Shown here: positions 35,854 through 46,035 of the stretch, one piece after another
Position numbering within the stretch: position 1 is the stretch's first letter
Layout: every line of letters starts with the position of its first letter
Assembly (NCBI RefSeq): GCF_000011065.1
Contig: NC_004663.1
Location: 3,224,001-3,288,000, forward strand
DNA length: 64,000 bases
Source of the DNA: Bacteroides thetaiotaomicron VPI-5482
GTDB lineage: Bacteria; Bacteroidota; Bacteroidia; Bacteroidales; Bacteroidaceae
Reading direction: 5' to 3'
Translations under genes and position numbers: made by a program
The notes under the pieces: model-generated
Database searches by the model: none
Seen by the model: only the letters and a program-made list of their open reading frames with translations
Told to the model about the DNA's origin: nothing

Positions 35854-38226
35854 TTATTTTATATTCTTCTTCATATTTTCAGCACAGACAATTAGTTTCC
35901 ACGCTGCTTCTCCTACTTTATAGATACACCTTATCTGTTCTTCCGTCCAGAGTTCCGGATCGGACAGTACAATAGCCTGCAGTTCCTCTATCGGATAATC
36001 AAGGCGGACACTTGTCCACAGGGGAAGGTTCTTGTGCAGAATCTCACGGACTGTCTGACGATCATCCCTTTCCAACGCCCCGTGCAACCTGTCAAGGTCC
36101 TTGCGGCTTTCCCGGATGAAGATACCGAGCATCTCCCCCTTATTGTCCTCCCCGGTCAGAATCAGGGAAAAATCCGGTTGCCATGCCGTCCGCCTATTCC
36201 CTCTGACAATTCGGGAAACGGTTTCCAGCAGCTCATTCATCCGGAAGGGTTTACGGATACATCCGGCAAATCCCCGGGAAAGGTACTCCTCTTCCGGATC
36301 AATATCGGCAGTCATGGCTATGACCGGAATTGTTCCGGCCCTTTCCATATTGGATGAACGCAACAACTCCAGCAGCCCGAACCCGTCCATGTCAGGCATG
36401 CGGATATCCGTCAGCAACGCGTCATAATCCTCATCCCGCAATTTTGCAACCACCTGCCGGAAATCGGTATAACAGTCACATTCAACCCGGTTTCGCCTGA
36501 ACATCTCACGTGTTACGGAAAGCTGTCTCGGGTCATCGTCAAGAAGGAGAATACGCAGTCCTTCTATTTGATAGTCAGACGGAGATTGTAACTCCTCCTT
36601 CAAGGAACTACTGTCGGCAGGGAAAAGGGGAAGAGATACCCTAAAACAACTTCCTTTCCCCGGGTGACTCTCCACCCCGATGGAACCGCCCAGCTGTGAA
36701 ACAAGCCGGGAAACAATGGCAAGGCCAAGTCCGAAACCGGAAACGCCGCGGGCATTATCAAGCCTTTCGAACGCATCGAATATCCGTTTCTGCTCCTCAT
36801 CATTCATTCCCGCTCCTGTATCCTGCACTTTGATACACAGTTCGCCGACGTTGAATGTCGCTTCCAGCCGGACATATCCTTTCCCGGTAAATTTCAGAGC
36901 GTTGGAAAGCAGATTATTCACAATCTGCTGTAAATGTCCCTTGTCACAACTGACAGCAGCGTTCATGCCGGAATACCGGGTCAACAGTTGCAATCCTTTC
37001 TTTTGAACGAGCGGCATGTAATTGTTGGTAATCTCCCTGAACAGGGTTTCCAGACAAAAGACGGAAATATTCTCCCGTGCCTGTCCTGTATCAAGCAGAT
37101 AGAAATTCATCAATGTGTCCACCAGCGAAAGCATATAGTCTGACGCATGTCGGATATTTCCGGCGTATTCCTCCTGCATAGCCCTTTCCTGTTCGCCGGG
37201 CAGCAGCTCCGCCGTTGCTCTGATAATGGCAAGGGGAGAGCGCAGGTCATGGGCGATAGTCAGCATCATACGCTTCCTGGATTGGAGGAGTTCCGTGTTT
37301 TCCAAGTTGGAAGCTTCCAGCTGACGCCGGTATCGGTTTCGCCGGTTCAACTCCCGATGTATAATGATATAAAGTAAAATAGTCAGCAATGAAATAAAAA
37401 CAGCAAAGGTAGAAACCGTATAAAAGGACCGTTCCCGTGCCTTGAGGAACTGCATGTAACGTTCCTCAAGGCGTCGGTCAGTCTCAAATTCAAAATCTCT
37501 GATGATACCGTACAATCTGCAGTTTAATGCCATATTGTTATTGAACAGACGCTCCATTTGTACCGGCAGACGTTCACGCTCAGTCTCCTGCCGGCCGGTC
37601 AGTTCCCTGTTTAAAGAATGAAGTATACTTGCAGTTGAGACCTTCCGGTCTTTTTCCGCAGGTTGCAGCCGTTCCCGTTTTTCCTTCTGTTCCGAATAAA
37701 CGGATTTTCTCTTCTTGCGTTTAAGGAAGGACCAGAAACTTTTCTTCGGAACTTCCTCTTTGACTTCAATAGGCGCTTTCTCATCGTGGACACGGGATGC
37801 AATCATCGGGATTTTCCGGTTTATGATTTCACCGGCTTCACGAAAACGGCTGAACGTATGTATTACCGTGTCAAGCAACTGTTCCTTTCTCTCCAGAAGC
37901 AGGCACAGCGAATCTATACGTACCCGTTGTCCGGATGCATGGACATATTGCTTCAAGAACTGTAATGTGCCGCATACCTCGTTTCTCTTTTTCTGATAAG
38001 TACTCCGGTCGTCCTCGTCCCACACACTGACCGTCTCTCCATAAGTGCCCAGATCCAACAGGCCGGCGTAGGCTTCTCCGGTCAAATGCCAAAAATGAAG
38101 CAGTTCCTGTTCATGCTGTTGCAAACAGTTGCGCTTCATCTGTTCCTTACGGAAGAAATAAATAGTAAAAGAGAGCAGGGCAATCAGAGTAATATATCCT
38201 ATAAATATTTTAAATCTCAGCCACAT
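35854..38226 (-). CDS. rteA: RteA, hybrid sensor histidine kinase
   Basis: 790 aa. The N-terminal membrane segment (FKIFIGYITLIALLSFTIYFF) and a second one near residues 275-295 enclose a sensor region. The kinase core has the H-box TIAHDLRSPLAII, N-box NNLLSNALKF and G-boxes DTGAGM and GFGLGLAIV. A receiver domain (LLLDDDPRQLS, ALLTDIRMPDMDGFG) and a C-terminal histidine phosphotransfer-like segment (REILHKNLPLW) follow. In CTnDOT this kinase is encoded after tetQ; here no tetQ lies upstream. Confidence 0.9.
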   Translation of the reverse strand: MWLRFKIFIGYITLIALLSFTIYFFRKEQMKRNCLQQHEQELLHFWHLTGEAYAGLLDLGTYGETVSVWDEDDRSTYQKKRNEVCGTLQFLKQYVHASGQRVRIDSLCLLLERKEQLLDTVIHTFSRFREAGEIINRKIPMIASRVHDEKAPIEVKEEVPKKSFWSFLKRKKRKSVYSEQKEKRERLQPAEKDRKVSTASILHSLNRELTGRQETERERLPVQMERLFNNNMALNCRLYGIIRDFEFETDRRLEERYMQFLKARERSFYTVSTFAVFISLLTILLYIIIHRELNRRNRYRRQLEASNLENTELLQSRKRMMLTIAHDLRSPLAIIRATAELLPGEQERAMQEEYAGNIRHASDYMLSLVDTLMNFYLLDTGQARENISVFCLETLFREITNNYMPLVQKKGLQLLTRYSGMNAAVSCDKGHLQQIVNNLLSNALKFTGKGYVRLEATFNVGELCIKVQDTGAGMNDEEQKRIFDAFERLDNARGVSGFGLGLAIVSRLVSQLGGSIGVESHPGKGSCFRVSLPLFPADSSSLKEELQSPSDYQIEGLRILLLDDDPRQLSVTREMFRRNRVECDCYTDFRQVVAKLRDEDYDALLTDIRMPDMDGFGLLELLRSSNMERAGTIPVIAMTADIDPEEEYLSRGFAGCIRKPFRMNELLETVSRIVRGNRRTAWQPDFSLILTGEDNKGEMLGIFIRESRKDLDRLHGALERDDRQTVREILHKNLPLWTSVRLDYPIEELQAIVLSDPELWTEEQIRCIYKVGEAAWKLIVCAENMKKNIK

Positions 38227-38907
38227 GATTCGTTTTGTTATTCTTTATCCTTTTCTTGTCCTAACGACTCAGGAAAATAACAGGCAGATAATAGCAGTGA
38301 ACATACACAGACCATTACCCGCCTATCAATTCAGTTATTATAATCATTACCAATCTTAGAACACACTATTATTTCATCCAAGCATAATAATAACCATCGC
38401 TGTGAAACGATTATAATCAGTCCAACAGAATCGACCCTATTAAAGATAGTAACTTAACATCAAACCAAAATAAACCACAAATACCCTTGAACTACCTAGT
38501 ATTGGTTTATATAAAACACAAACGAATTTCATTCTAGTCATTTAACTTGTATAATAAAATACCATCAATACTATTCCCTCATAACAGAACAGCTAGAACA
38601 ACTGACGAGCTTTCTGCTTTTCTATCGAAACCATTATACCATAAATCTCATAGAAAAATTAAACCGATAAATCAAAGCCCTCGCTCTCCCTTCGAGATGA
38701 TACAAAGAAATAGTACAACTTGTTTGGAAATCCTCAATATAGATATACCCAATTCATAGCTGGAACTTGAATAGGGATCAATTTATGCTTGTATTTGAAA
38801 ACTATTTTCTTTACATAATTATGAATATCCCCAATAAAAAACGTATTTTTTAGATATGCGAATATTATGTTGACTATTTTCATCATCCATAAAATAATAC
38901 AATCAAA
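38227..38907. other. AT-rich intergenic region, probable element/chromosome transition
   Basis: About 680 bases without a credible gene. Base composition falls from the more GC-rich element genes to AT-rich sequence like that of the PUL operon. The promoter of rteAB must lie at its left end, but no exact TAnnTTTG box was found. No tRNA, integrase or clear direct repeat marks an attachment site. Confidence 0.5.
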
Positions 38908-40857
38908 TTATTCAATAAGTGCAGCAAATCCTCCATTACGCGCTAGTCGTATTACTATTTTATCTTTTTTATTTACAGAGCGTTCATATCTTTTATAATC
39001 CATAGCTTGACGATTAGCATTGATTCCATCTTCAAATGCAACCATTTTATAGCCCCTGTCTTCGTTTAAAAAATCCAAACTAATCTCAAATATACGCTCT
39101 GAGTTACGATTATTAGTCATTCCTCCAATAAACCACTTTTCTCCTTTCCGTTTAGCAACAATTAAATATTCACCAATTCGAGCATCCAACACTTTCGTTT
39201 CATCCCATGTAACAGGTACCCGTGTAATAAATTCAGTACAATCCGCATTACGATAATACAATGTCGGATTGTCGGCTAACATCTGAAGTCCACTTTCAAA
39301 AATAACGAATAATGCTAATTGATAAGCACGTGTTCCTATACTTGCAGAGTTCGGTCTTTGACTACAATATACATTGGGCTGCATACTTAACATAGCACCA
39401 GGAGTATAGTCCATCGCCCCCACTGCATTTCTCATGAAAGGCATAAAAATACTATTATCCGGAGTGGCCCCTCCCATCTGTTCCATACCTCTTACACCTT
39501 CATACGAAAGTACATTAGGATATTTATATTCTAATCCTTTAGGAGACACAGAACCATGAAAGTCTACAAACAACTTATATTTAGCAGCTTCTGCTGCTAC
39601 ACGTTCATAAAAATTCATCATCCATTGATCGCTTCTGTCCATAAAATCTATTTTTACACCTTTTACTCCCCATTCTGAGAAAGTCTTAAATAAATCCATA
39701 TTATTTTCCACAGTCAACCATGTTAGCCAAAGAACTATTCCCACATTCTTCTTTTCAGCATAGCGAATCAATTCATGAACATCAACTTTAGCATTCGGAG
39801 TATACGGGTCGCGCGTACTTTTCGCCCATCCTTCATCCATAATAATATATCGAATGCCATACTTCGAAGCAAAATCAATATAATATTTGTAGGTTTCCAG
39901 ATTATAACCCGAAACAAAATTCACATCAGGTCCATAAGGAGCTGCATCATTCCACCATTCCCAACTCGCTTGTCCAGGTTTAATCCATGAGGTTTCTAAT
40001 AAGCTACAACCAGATGATAGTCTACATGACATCGTATTTTCCACCAATTGTTTATCCTCTTTAGCTATTACGAAATAACGCCATGGAAATCCTCTTTTCC
40101 CTGTAGTTCTTGCAATATAGGCTGCTTCCTCCAATATTTTCATACTTCTATCCCCGTCTTCTTCAAACTGTATAGGAACTTTCGGAAAAACAGCTCGTAC
40201 ACTATTCTTTTCACCTCCCTTTACAAACATACATGGATAATCAAACACCTCTGTCTCACCAAGTAATATCGAATATTTTTGGGGGTAACTAAGCAGCAAT
40301 GGTAAAGTTGCCATCGTACTCTCCAACCTCACATCCCCACTCTTCAAATGTAAATAAGGTTCTTCATAAGCGGTCTTAAATCCCCCGGTTTGTTGCAGAT
40401 GAAGTTGACATTCTGATGGAAAATTCAATTGCATGACTTCATTCATGATCTCGATATTTCCTCTTTTCTTCATAATAAACCGATAAGCAATCCCATCATT
40501 AAATGCCCTAAATTCCAAAGAATATCCCCCTTTAAAATCCAATAGCAACTGAGAATACTCATTCTCTATTGTTGAGAATTTCAATGGAACAACAGGATTC
40601 AACATTTCTTTTACATTCCACTTCTTCTGTCCTTGCAAATGGGGATGTTCCCCCAAGACTTCATTATTTAATTCCAACTGTAACCGGTTGTTCTCCAATA
40701 ATATCACATCTTCACAGGAAATGGTATAAGATATTTCATCTGATATGTTTAATGCCAATTTTATGTTTCCATCAGGTGAAAACAACTCAATATTTTTTTG
40801 AGCCTGCACATTTAATGCCAACAAGCAACAGATAATTTGCAATACAACCTTTCTCAT
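38908..40857 (-). CDS. GH97 glycoside hydrolase, retaining type (alpha-galactosidase-like)
   Basis: 649 aa with signal peptide (KVVLQIICCLLALNVQAQ). The family core is clear: YIIMDEGWA, GIVLWLTWL, GVKGVKIDFMDRSDQ and SYEGVRGMEQ. D404 in KIDFMDR and E453 in SYEGVRG fit the nucleophile and acid/base of the retaining GH97 branch, represented by alpha-galactosidases, unlike SusB-type inverting alpha-glucosidases. It is the last gene of the minus-strand PUL operon and would act in the periplasm on alpha-galactosyl or similar caps. Confidence 0.85.
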   Translation of the reverse strand: MRKVVLQIICCLLALNVQAQKNIELFSPDGNIKLALNISDEISYTISCEDVILLENNRLQLELNNEVLGEHPHLQGQKKWNVKEMLNPVVPLKFSTIENEYSQLLLDFKGGYSLEFRAFNDGIAYRFIMKKRGNIEIMNEVMQLNFPSECQLHLQQTGGFKTAYEEPYLHLKSGDVRLESTMATLPLLLSYPQKYSILLGETEVFDYPCMFVKGGEKNSVRAVFPKVPIQFEEDGDRSMKILEEAAYIARTTGKRGFPWRYFVIAKEDKQLVENTMSCRLSSGCSLLETSWIKPGQASWEWWNDAAPYGPDVNFVSGYNLETYKYYIDFASKYGIRYIIMDEGWAKSTRDPYTPNAKVDVHELIRYAEKKNVGIVLWLTWLTVENNMDLFKTFSEWGVKGVKIDFMDRSDQWMMNFYERVAAEAAKYKLFVDFHGSVSPKGLEYKYPNVLSYEGVRGMEQMGGATPDNSIFMPFMRNAVGAMDYTPGAMLSMQPNVYCSQRPNSASIGTRAYQLALFVIFESGLQMLADNPTLYYRNADCTEFITRVPVTWDETKVLDARIGEYLIVAKRKGEKWFIGGMTNNRNSERIFEISLDFLNEDRGYKMVAFEDGINANRQAMDYKRYERSVNKKDKIVIRLARNGGFAALIE

Positions 40858-40882
40858 ATTTTTTTTAATTTAATAAATAAAA

Positions 40883-42202
40883 TTATTGTTTAATACCTTC
40901 ACTCCATAACCGACCTAATACCCTCGCTCCCTCCGCATTCGGATGTAAATAAAAAACTCCTCGTTTACCTTCTTGAGGGGTATGGTATTTTTTATAATGC
41001 TTGCGAAAGACCTTAAATCCTTTTGTGTCTCCGATCATAGCCCTACCCTTATTCTTTCTGCCAAGTCTTTCTATCGCAGCAAAATAAGTTTGCAAACGTT
41101 TTAATCCCTCCTTAAGATACATAGCACTATTATACGTGTTAGGGCTATACCAGATAGGATAATGCAACACCACTTTTGCCTCGGGAAATCGAAAACATAA
41201 GCTATCAATAATCAACTGCATATTGCTTTCATATTGTTCAGCCGAAACAGGTGCTCCATTGGTTCCGGTACAAGCGCTATCATTTACTCCCAAACAAAAA
41301 GAAAACACAAGATTTCTTTTATCTTTCTTATATAGCTCATCGGCTTTTCTTATCACATATTTAAAACCACCTTTACCAGGAAGGAAATCAAAAGTTGTAT
41401 AACCACTTTTTCCACAATTTACAGACTGTACATCATACCCCAAACTATCTAAATAAATAGTTGTCCATTCAGGCGGAGTAATTTTCAAGTATGTAGCTTC
41501 TGTAATACTATTACCAACAAATACAACATTTATCTTTTTTTCTGGGGGAAAAGGAAACTTTCTATGCGGACATATTTTTCGTGCAATAACACGCGCCATA
41601 ATCTTCGTACCTTTCTCATTAGGATGTACTTTGTCATACACACAATCATCCTTTCCAACCAAAGGTGTATGTAAATCTATAATGTCAGCACAAGTTGCCT
41701 TGGATATATTATCTATCATTGGCATCATTTCTTTTACAAGAAGCTGATCCTCTACAGGAAGGAAATTATCTTTAAACGTTGGAATGGGATAACAAATAAA
41801 GACTTTCGGATGACTTGGCAAAGTCTGAAAAGAAAGTATAAATTCAATATAATCACTTTCAAAATTATCTTTATAAGCCCAATTCTGCGCTTTCGCATCA
41901 TTTGTTCCCATTTTTACAATTACAATATCAGGATTCCACGCAAGCACTTCTTTATATCGCTCTTCATTCCAATATGGATAATCTCCTTTTTTCAGCACTG
42001 TACGTGCTCCAATACCATAATTGCGAACAATATATCCATTTCCCAAAAGGTCTTGCAAAATGGAGGGATATTTTTGTTCATTTGATAAAGCTATATTTTC
42101 TGTAATACTATTACCAACACAAGCCACTTTTATCTGGGCTTTTATATTAATAGCCCATCCTATCACAACTGAAATAATTAAAACTCTATACATACTTATC
42201 AT
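40883..42202 (-). CDS. Tandem SGNH hydrolase (probable carbohydrate esterase)
   Basis: 439 aa with signal peptide and two SGNH domains. Domain 1 has GNSITE (S32), GTNDAK and DKVHPN (D190, H193), a complete triad. Domain 2 begins at about residue 223 with VVFVGNSITEA (S232) and GVNDS, but the histidine block reads FYLHPN, so the usual Asp three residues before H420 is a Phe (F417). Such proteins remove acetyl or other acyl groups from sugars. Its ATG shares one base with the GH67 stop. Confidence 0.8.
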   Translation of the reverse strand: MISMYRVLIISVVIGWAINIKAQIKVACVGNSITENIALSNEQKYPSILQDLLGNGYIVRNYGIGARTVLKKGDYPYWNEERYKEVLAWNPDIVIVKMGTNDAKAQNWAYKDNFESDYIEFILSFQTLPSHPKVFICYPIPTFKDNFLPVEDQLLVKEMMPMIDNISKATCADIIDLHTPLVGKDDCVYDKVHPNEKGTKIMARVIARKICPHRKFPFPPEKKINVVFVGNSITEATYLKITPPEWTTIYLDSLGYDVQSVNCGKSGYTTFDFLPGKGGFKYVIRKADELYKKDKRNLVFSFCLGVNDSACTGTNGAPVSAEQYESNMQLIIDSLCFRFPEAKVVLHYPIWYSPNTYNSAMYLKEGLKRLQTYFAAIERLGRKNKGRAMIGDTKGFKVFRKHYKKYHTPQEGKRGVFYLHPNAEGARVLGRLWSEGIKQ

Positions 42203-44370
42203 TACTTAAACATTTGTGTTTTATTCCAATCATACGGAAAGGGAATCTTCTTATAATAATCTAAAGAATAACGAGACGATTCATACACCTCAGGAATAGG
42301 CATTTGAGAGTACTCCTTGAAAAAAAGCAAGCAAGCATCTCTCCACCAAACAGCCTCACGCTCTTGGTTCTGAAGTAAATTCTCCGTGCTCGTAAATCGT
42401 TCTCCATCTATTACGTCCTTTAATGAGGCCCAAATACTCTGCATGGTTCTGACCTCTTCTACACCCTTATAATAATGATTAACAAGCTCATTCCATAATG
42501 TCTGTCCCGATTTCATCTTATATTCCCAAGGAAGACGATGAAACCAAAGTAAATATCTATCTGGACAAGTTTTTAAATTTTCAAAATATGCTCCAACCAA
42601 TTTATGATATTGGCCTGTAGCCCTACTGCCTTTATCTGTTCGATCAACCCCTATACTATCTTTTGTTACTTGGTGATAATCATAAGCCGTCCATAAAGGG
42701 TCATCATGCCATGGCTCCGGACCATTGTGTGTATGAAAATTCATAATATGATTAAGCCCTAAGGGCATCATATAATTCACAGCTGCCTCCCGTGAAATCA
42801 ACATCATTCTTTTTATCGAATCTATTACATCTTCCCGATTAGAGAATGTCATACGCACCCATTCCTCTGACACTTTTTCGCTTGTCAAATCCGGATTCCA
42901 AGCCAATCTTCCAAACGCATGCCAATTAGCCTGTCCAAACAAATATCCCGTCCAATTTAAATCAGTTCCTACATTTGACACTCCAGCTATTGCAGACATT
43001 CCACAAGTTTCATGATAATTCTGAAGAATCTTCGATACTGTATTTCCTTTTCCATCCCCATAAACATCCGATTGCAATGTCTCCTCAAATAAAGGTGCTA
43101 AATATACTAAATGCCCTGCATGTCCCAGATTTTCTTGTGTAATTTGAAATTCAAGAGATAAAGCTGTATTGGGCATTTTCCCAAACAATGGATGAAATGG
43201 TTCTCGTGGCTGAAAATCTATTGGTCCATTTTTAGTCTGCAAAAACACATTTTCTTTAAATTGTCCATCAAGAGGTTTAAACTCATTATATCCAGTAACA
43301 ACCCGGTCGACATACCGCTCATTTTTATAAACAAAAGCACGCCAAAACAGTATACCACCATAAGGTTGCAATGCTTCGGCTATCATATTGGCACCTTCAG
43401 CGTGAGTACGTCCATAATCTTGCGGTCCAGGTTGCCCTTCCGAATTTGCCTTTATCAAAAAACCACCAAAATCCGGAATGTATTCATAAATTTCTGTTAC
43501 TTTATTTCTCCACCACTGCTTCACTTTGGGATTCATTGGGTCTGATGTATCCAAATTACCAATTTCCTGTGGAGCACTAAAACGGGCAGTAAGAAATACC
43601 CGAATGCCATAAGGACGGAAAGAATCAGCCAACCCTGCAGCTTTTATCAACCACTCTGTACGCAAACTTTTTGCATTTGCATTCACATTATTCAATACAG
43701 TACCATTAATACCTATTGAAGCGTTTGCCCTCGCATAATCTACACATCGTTGACTTCGATAGAAAGGCAAACGTTCCCAATCCCATAAAGAATAACCTGC
43801 ATATCCTCTTTCAATTGTTCCATCTAAGTTATCCCAATGATTCAATACTCTATATTTAATTTGGGGAACTTCTTTGACAGACACCCCATCTAATGATTGA
43901 TGTGTTTGAATTAATTTCAAATAATGAAAAATTGCATACAACAACCCTTGATCCTTTTGCGCAACCACAACTGTCACTTTTTTTTGCTCAATCTGCAACG
44001 AACGGATTATATATCCTTCATCTCCCAAACTATCAAGTTCTTTTGCACAAAGAAGGGAAGTTATTAACGGAGAAGACTCCACGTTCCCTACCAACAAACA
44101 ATTATCCTTTACATCATGCGTTTCTTGTATAGTAAAACCAAGTAGTCCTTTCAATCCATTATATAGTTCTGTTTTTGCCACCAATTGTTTTTGCGTTCTT
44201 GCAGTGAAAACAATCGAACTGTTTTTTATCTGATAATATCTTTTTAACGCAACATCTTCAATTAAGTGATAACGTAACCACAATTCATAGCCACTTTCTG
44301 CAAATATTTCATTCACTTGCAATAAAATCAGCAATGCACTAATACAAAAAGCTTTTAATTTATACTCCAT
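42202..44370 (-). CDS. GH67 alpha-glucuronidase
   Basis: 722 aa starting MEYKLKAFCISALLILLQ, a signal peptide; the frame is open 18 bases further upstream. The family signature GGFLIKANSEGQPGPQDYGR is present. E311, D385 (in GPIDFQPREPF) and E413 (in QITQENLG) have the spacing of the catalytic acid and two bases known for GH67. Known members release (4-O-methyl)glucuronic acid from the end of xylo-oligosaccharides. Its place among mannan enzymes suggests a glucuronate-bearing substrate. It starts 96 bases after GH76. Confidence 0.92.
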   Translation of the reverse strand: MEYKLKAFCISALLILLQVNEIFAESGYELWLRYHLIEDVALKRYYQIKNSSIVFTARTQKQLVAKTELYNGLKGLLGFTIQETHDVKDNCLLVGNVESSPLITSLLCAKELDSLGDEGYIIRSLQIEQKKVTVVVAQKDQGLLYAIFHYLKLIQTHQSLDGVSVKEVPQIKYRVLNHWDNLDGTIERGYAGYSLWDWERLPFYRSQRCVDYARANASIGINGTVLNNVNANAKSLRTEWLIKAAGLADSFRPYGIRVFLTARFSAPQEIGNLDTSDPMNPKVKQWWRNKVTEIYEYIPDFGGFLIKANSEGQPGPQDYGRTHAEGANMIAEALQPYGGILFWRAFVYKNERYVDRVVTGYNEFKPLDGQFKENVFLQTKNGPIDFQPREPFHPLFGKMPNTALSLEFQITQENLGHAGHLVYLAPLFEETLQSDVYGDGKGNTVSKILQNYHETCGMSAIAGVSNVGTDLNWTGYLFGQANWHAFGRLAWNPDLTSEKVSEEWVRMTFSNREDVIDSIKRMMLISREAAVNYMMPLGLNHIMNFHTHNGPEPWHDDPLWTAYDYHQVTKDSIGVDRTDKGSRATGQYHKLVGAYFENLKTCPDRYLLWFHRLPWEYKMKSGQTLWNELVNHYYKGVEEVRTMQSIWASLKDVIDGERFTSTENLLQNQEREAVWWRDACLLFFKEYSQMPIPEVYESSRYSLDYYKKIPFPYDWNKTQMFK

Positions 44371-44466
44371 AATTCTTTTTTCTTGCAAGGTGCTTAATCC
44401 ACAAATAGAATTCTATCTTTGAGAGACCAAGCAACCTTACAAAAATTTTACTACTAATTTATTTAA

Positions 44467-46020
44467 CTACTCCTGAAAACATCCAAGTTGTTCCAATTCC
44501 CCAATAAGTGAGAAGATTTCAACAAAAGCACCTTGTGTCTTTATATTCCACTTACCTTCTTTCTTATCACCTGCATAATCGTCGCTCATTAGATTAGTCA
44601 ACCGATTTCTACAGTTGCTTTGCCAAGCATGTTCCATGGTATTTTTCACCGCTTTGACATAAACATCGTTCTTATCTATTTTATATAGCTCTACGAATCC
44701 CCTGAACATAACGGCATTAAACCAAGTGTTTGGATCGCTTAATATCATTATATCTCTATCAAGTATAGACGAATGATAGTTTTTAAACCATTTTTTATAA
44801 ATCGACTGTGCTATATTTTGGGCATCTTTCAGAAATTGTTCTTCTTTTGTAATCCGATACAACATAGCAGCAGCTAACATTGGTTGTCCCGAATTATACG
44901 TGAATTTATCCTTAGATACTTTAAGCTCCGAATTCTTATCGGAAGGGTCACTTAAGCGAACATTGTCATAAAATAAATAGTCATTCGGATCTTGTAATAC
45001 ATCTTTACAGTATGAATACAAACTCTTTGCTATTTCCAAATATGATTCATTCTTGCTCAATTGGTATAATTTTAGAGCCATTACAGCTGCCGGGGCAGTG
45101 GAACATGTATGCTTTGATACCGCACCTTCTTTCCAATATACTCCACCGCCAGTCACGTCATCTATCCCTTCCAAAATAAAGTTCCAAACAGTATTTGCAT
45201 GCTGCAAATAAACTTCATTCCCTGTAAGTTCATATAAATTGGCCATTTCGATGCCAATCCAGACATTATCATCGTAATAACGCTCATCATTCGGCCCAAT
45301 ATAAGTACCATAAGCAAAAGATTTCCGTCCACTACCATTATTCAAAAAAATGTCTATTGAGTTTAGAAAAGTTTCTTCCTTTTCTGCATATTTTGCTCTT
45401 AGTTTCTCATTATTAGTTTCCTTTGTGACCTTATACATTGTAACAAATCCGGAATAAGCTGCACCTTGTCCCCAAACGGCTGCAATGCCATCCCAATAGG
45501 GACCTGTAGCATTGGGGTAATTCTCATTCCATGCATTATATCTCCCACCAAAAAATAATTCAATCACAGAAGACATCAAACAATCTGCTCTATATACAAA
45601 ATCCTGTTGGGAAGAAAGGATCTCTGCTGTACGGGCTTCCGAGCGTACTCCTTTTTCATTAATAGCTACAATCTTTACATATCCCCTCTCTTCCACAGAA
45701 AGTGACGTCTGATAAGAACCTACTTTGGTAGAAACAGCGTCCAACAACACAGGTTCACCCAAAAGATTATCATTCGCAGAACAGCAAGAGATTTCCACCT
45801 TAGACAAAAAATCATCTTCCGGATTCATCCATGTTACAAGTACTATTTCGCTATTACTATCCATATATTGTGCCTGTAAATTAAGCACAGGAGCTATTTC
45901 GTCAGATGTTATAGTTTCAGGAGTGTATCTTTCTAATATATCATACTTTTCATCTTCATTACACGAATACATTATAATAGCTAATGCTAAAAAGAAATAT
46001 TTCTTTATTACTTTTTTCAT
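44467..46020 (-). CDS. GH76 endo-alpha-1,6-mannanase, surface lipoprotein
   Basis: 517 aa. The lipoprotein signal ends IIMYSC-NEDE (C20), followed by acidic residues that favour surface export in Bacteroides. Residues about 40-135 form a beta-sandwich, fibronectin-like module. The GH76 domain follows, with the paired catalytic aspartates in DERYYDDNVWIG (D250, D251), and VSKHTCSTAPAAVMALKLY. The enzyme would cut the alpha-1,6-mannan backbone at the cell surface. Second GH76 of the locus is periplasmic. Confidence 0.9.
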   Translation of the reverse strand: MKKVIKKYFFLALAIIMYSCNEDEKYDILERYTPETITSDEIAPVLNLQAQYMDSNSEIVLVTWMNPEDDFLSKVEISCCSANDNLLGEPVLLDAVSTKVGSYQTSLSVEERGYVKIVAINEKGVRSEARTAEILSSQQDFVYRADCLMSSVIELFFGGRYNAWNENYPNATGPYWDGIAAVWGQGAAYSGFVTMYKVTKETNNEKLRAKYAEKEETFLNSIDIFLNNGSGRKSFAYGTYIGPNDERYYDDNVWIGIEMANLYELTGNEVYLQHANTVWNFILEGIDDVTGGGVYWKEGAVSKHTCSTAPAAVMALKLYQLSKNESYLEIAKSLYSYCKDVLQDPNDYLFYDNVRLSDPSDKNSELKVSKDKFTYNSGQPMLAAAMLYRITKEEQFLKDAQNIAQSIYKKWFKNYHSSILDRDIMILSDPNTWFNAVMFRGFVELYKIDKNDVYVKAVKNTMEHAWQSNCRNRLTNLMSDDYAGDKKEGKWNIKTQGAFVEIFSLIGELEQLGCFQE

Positions 46021-46035
46021 AATTACTCATTTTTA

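Larger units (their letters stand above)
1..38300. mobile_element. CTnDOT-like conjugative element (ends not resolved)
   Basis: The stretch carries a full Bacteroides-type tra operon, mobABC with an oriT-like region, rteA/rteB and a typical accessory block, all recognised from their proteins. The right edge is set approximately where rteA ends and AT-rich non-coding DNA precedes the PUL. The left edge is unknown and may lie outside the window. No tyrosine or serine integrase, excision protein, rteC or tetQ is present, so I cannot define attL/attR. Carriage of tra, mob and rte together is known for the CTnDOT/ERL family; naming the exact element is not possible here. Confidence 0.75.

Noticed and set aside
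38908..40857. GH97 as a SusB-type alpha-glucosidase
   Set aside because: The residues KIDFMDR and SYEGVRG fit the retaining branch with an Asp nucleophile, not the inverting SusB branch.
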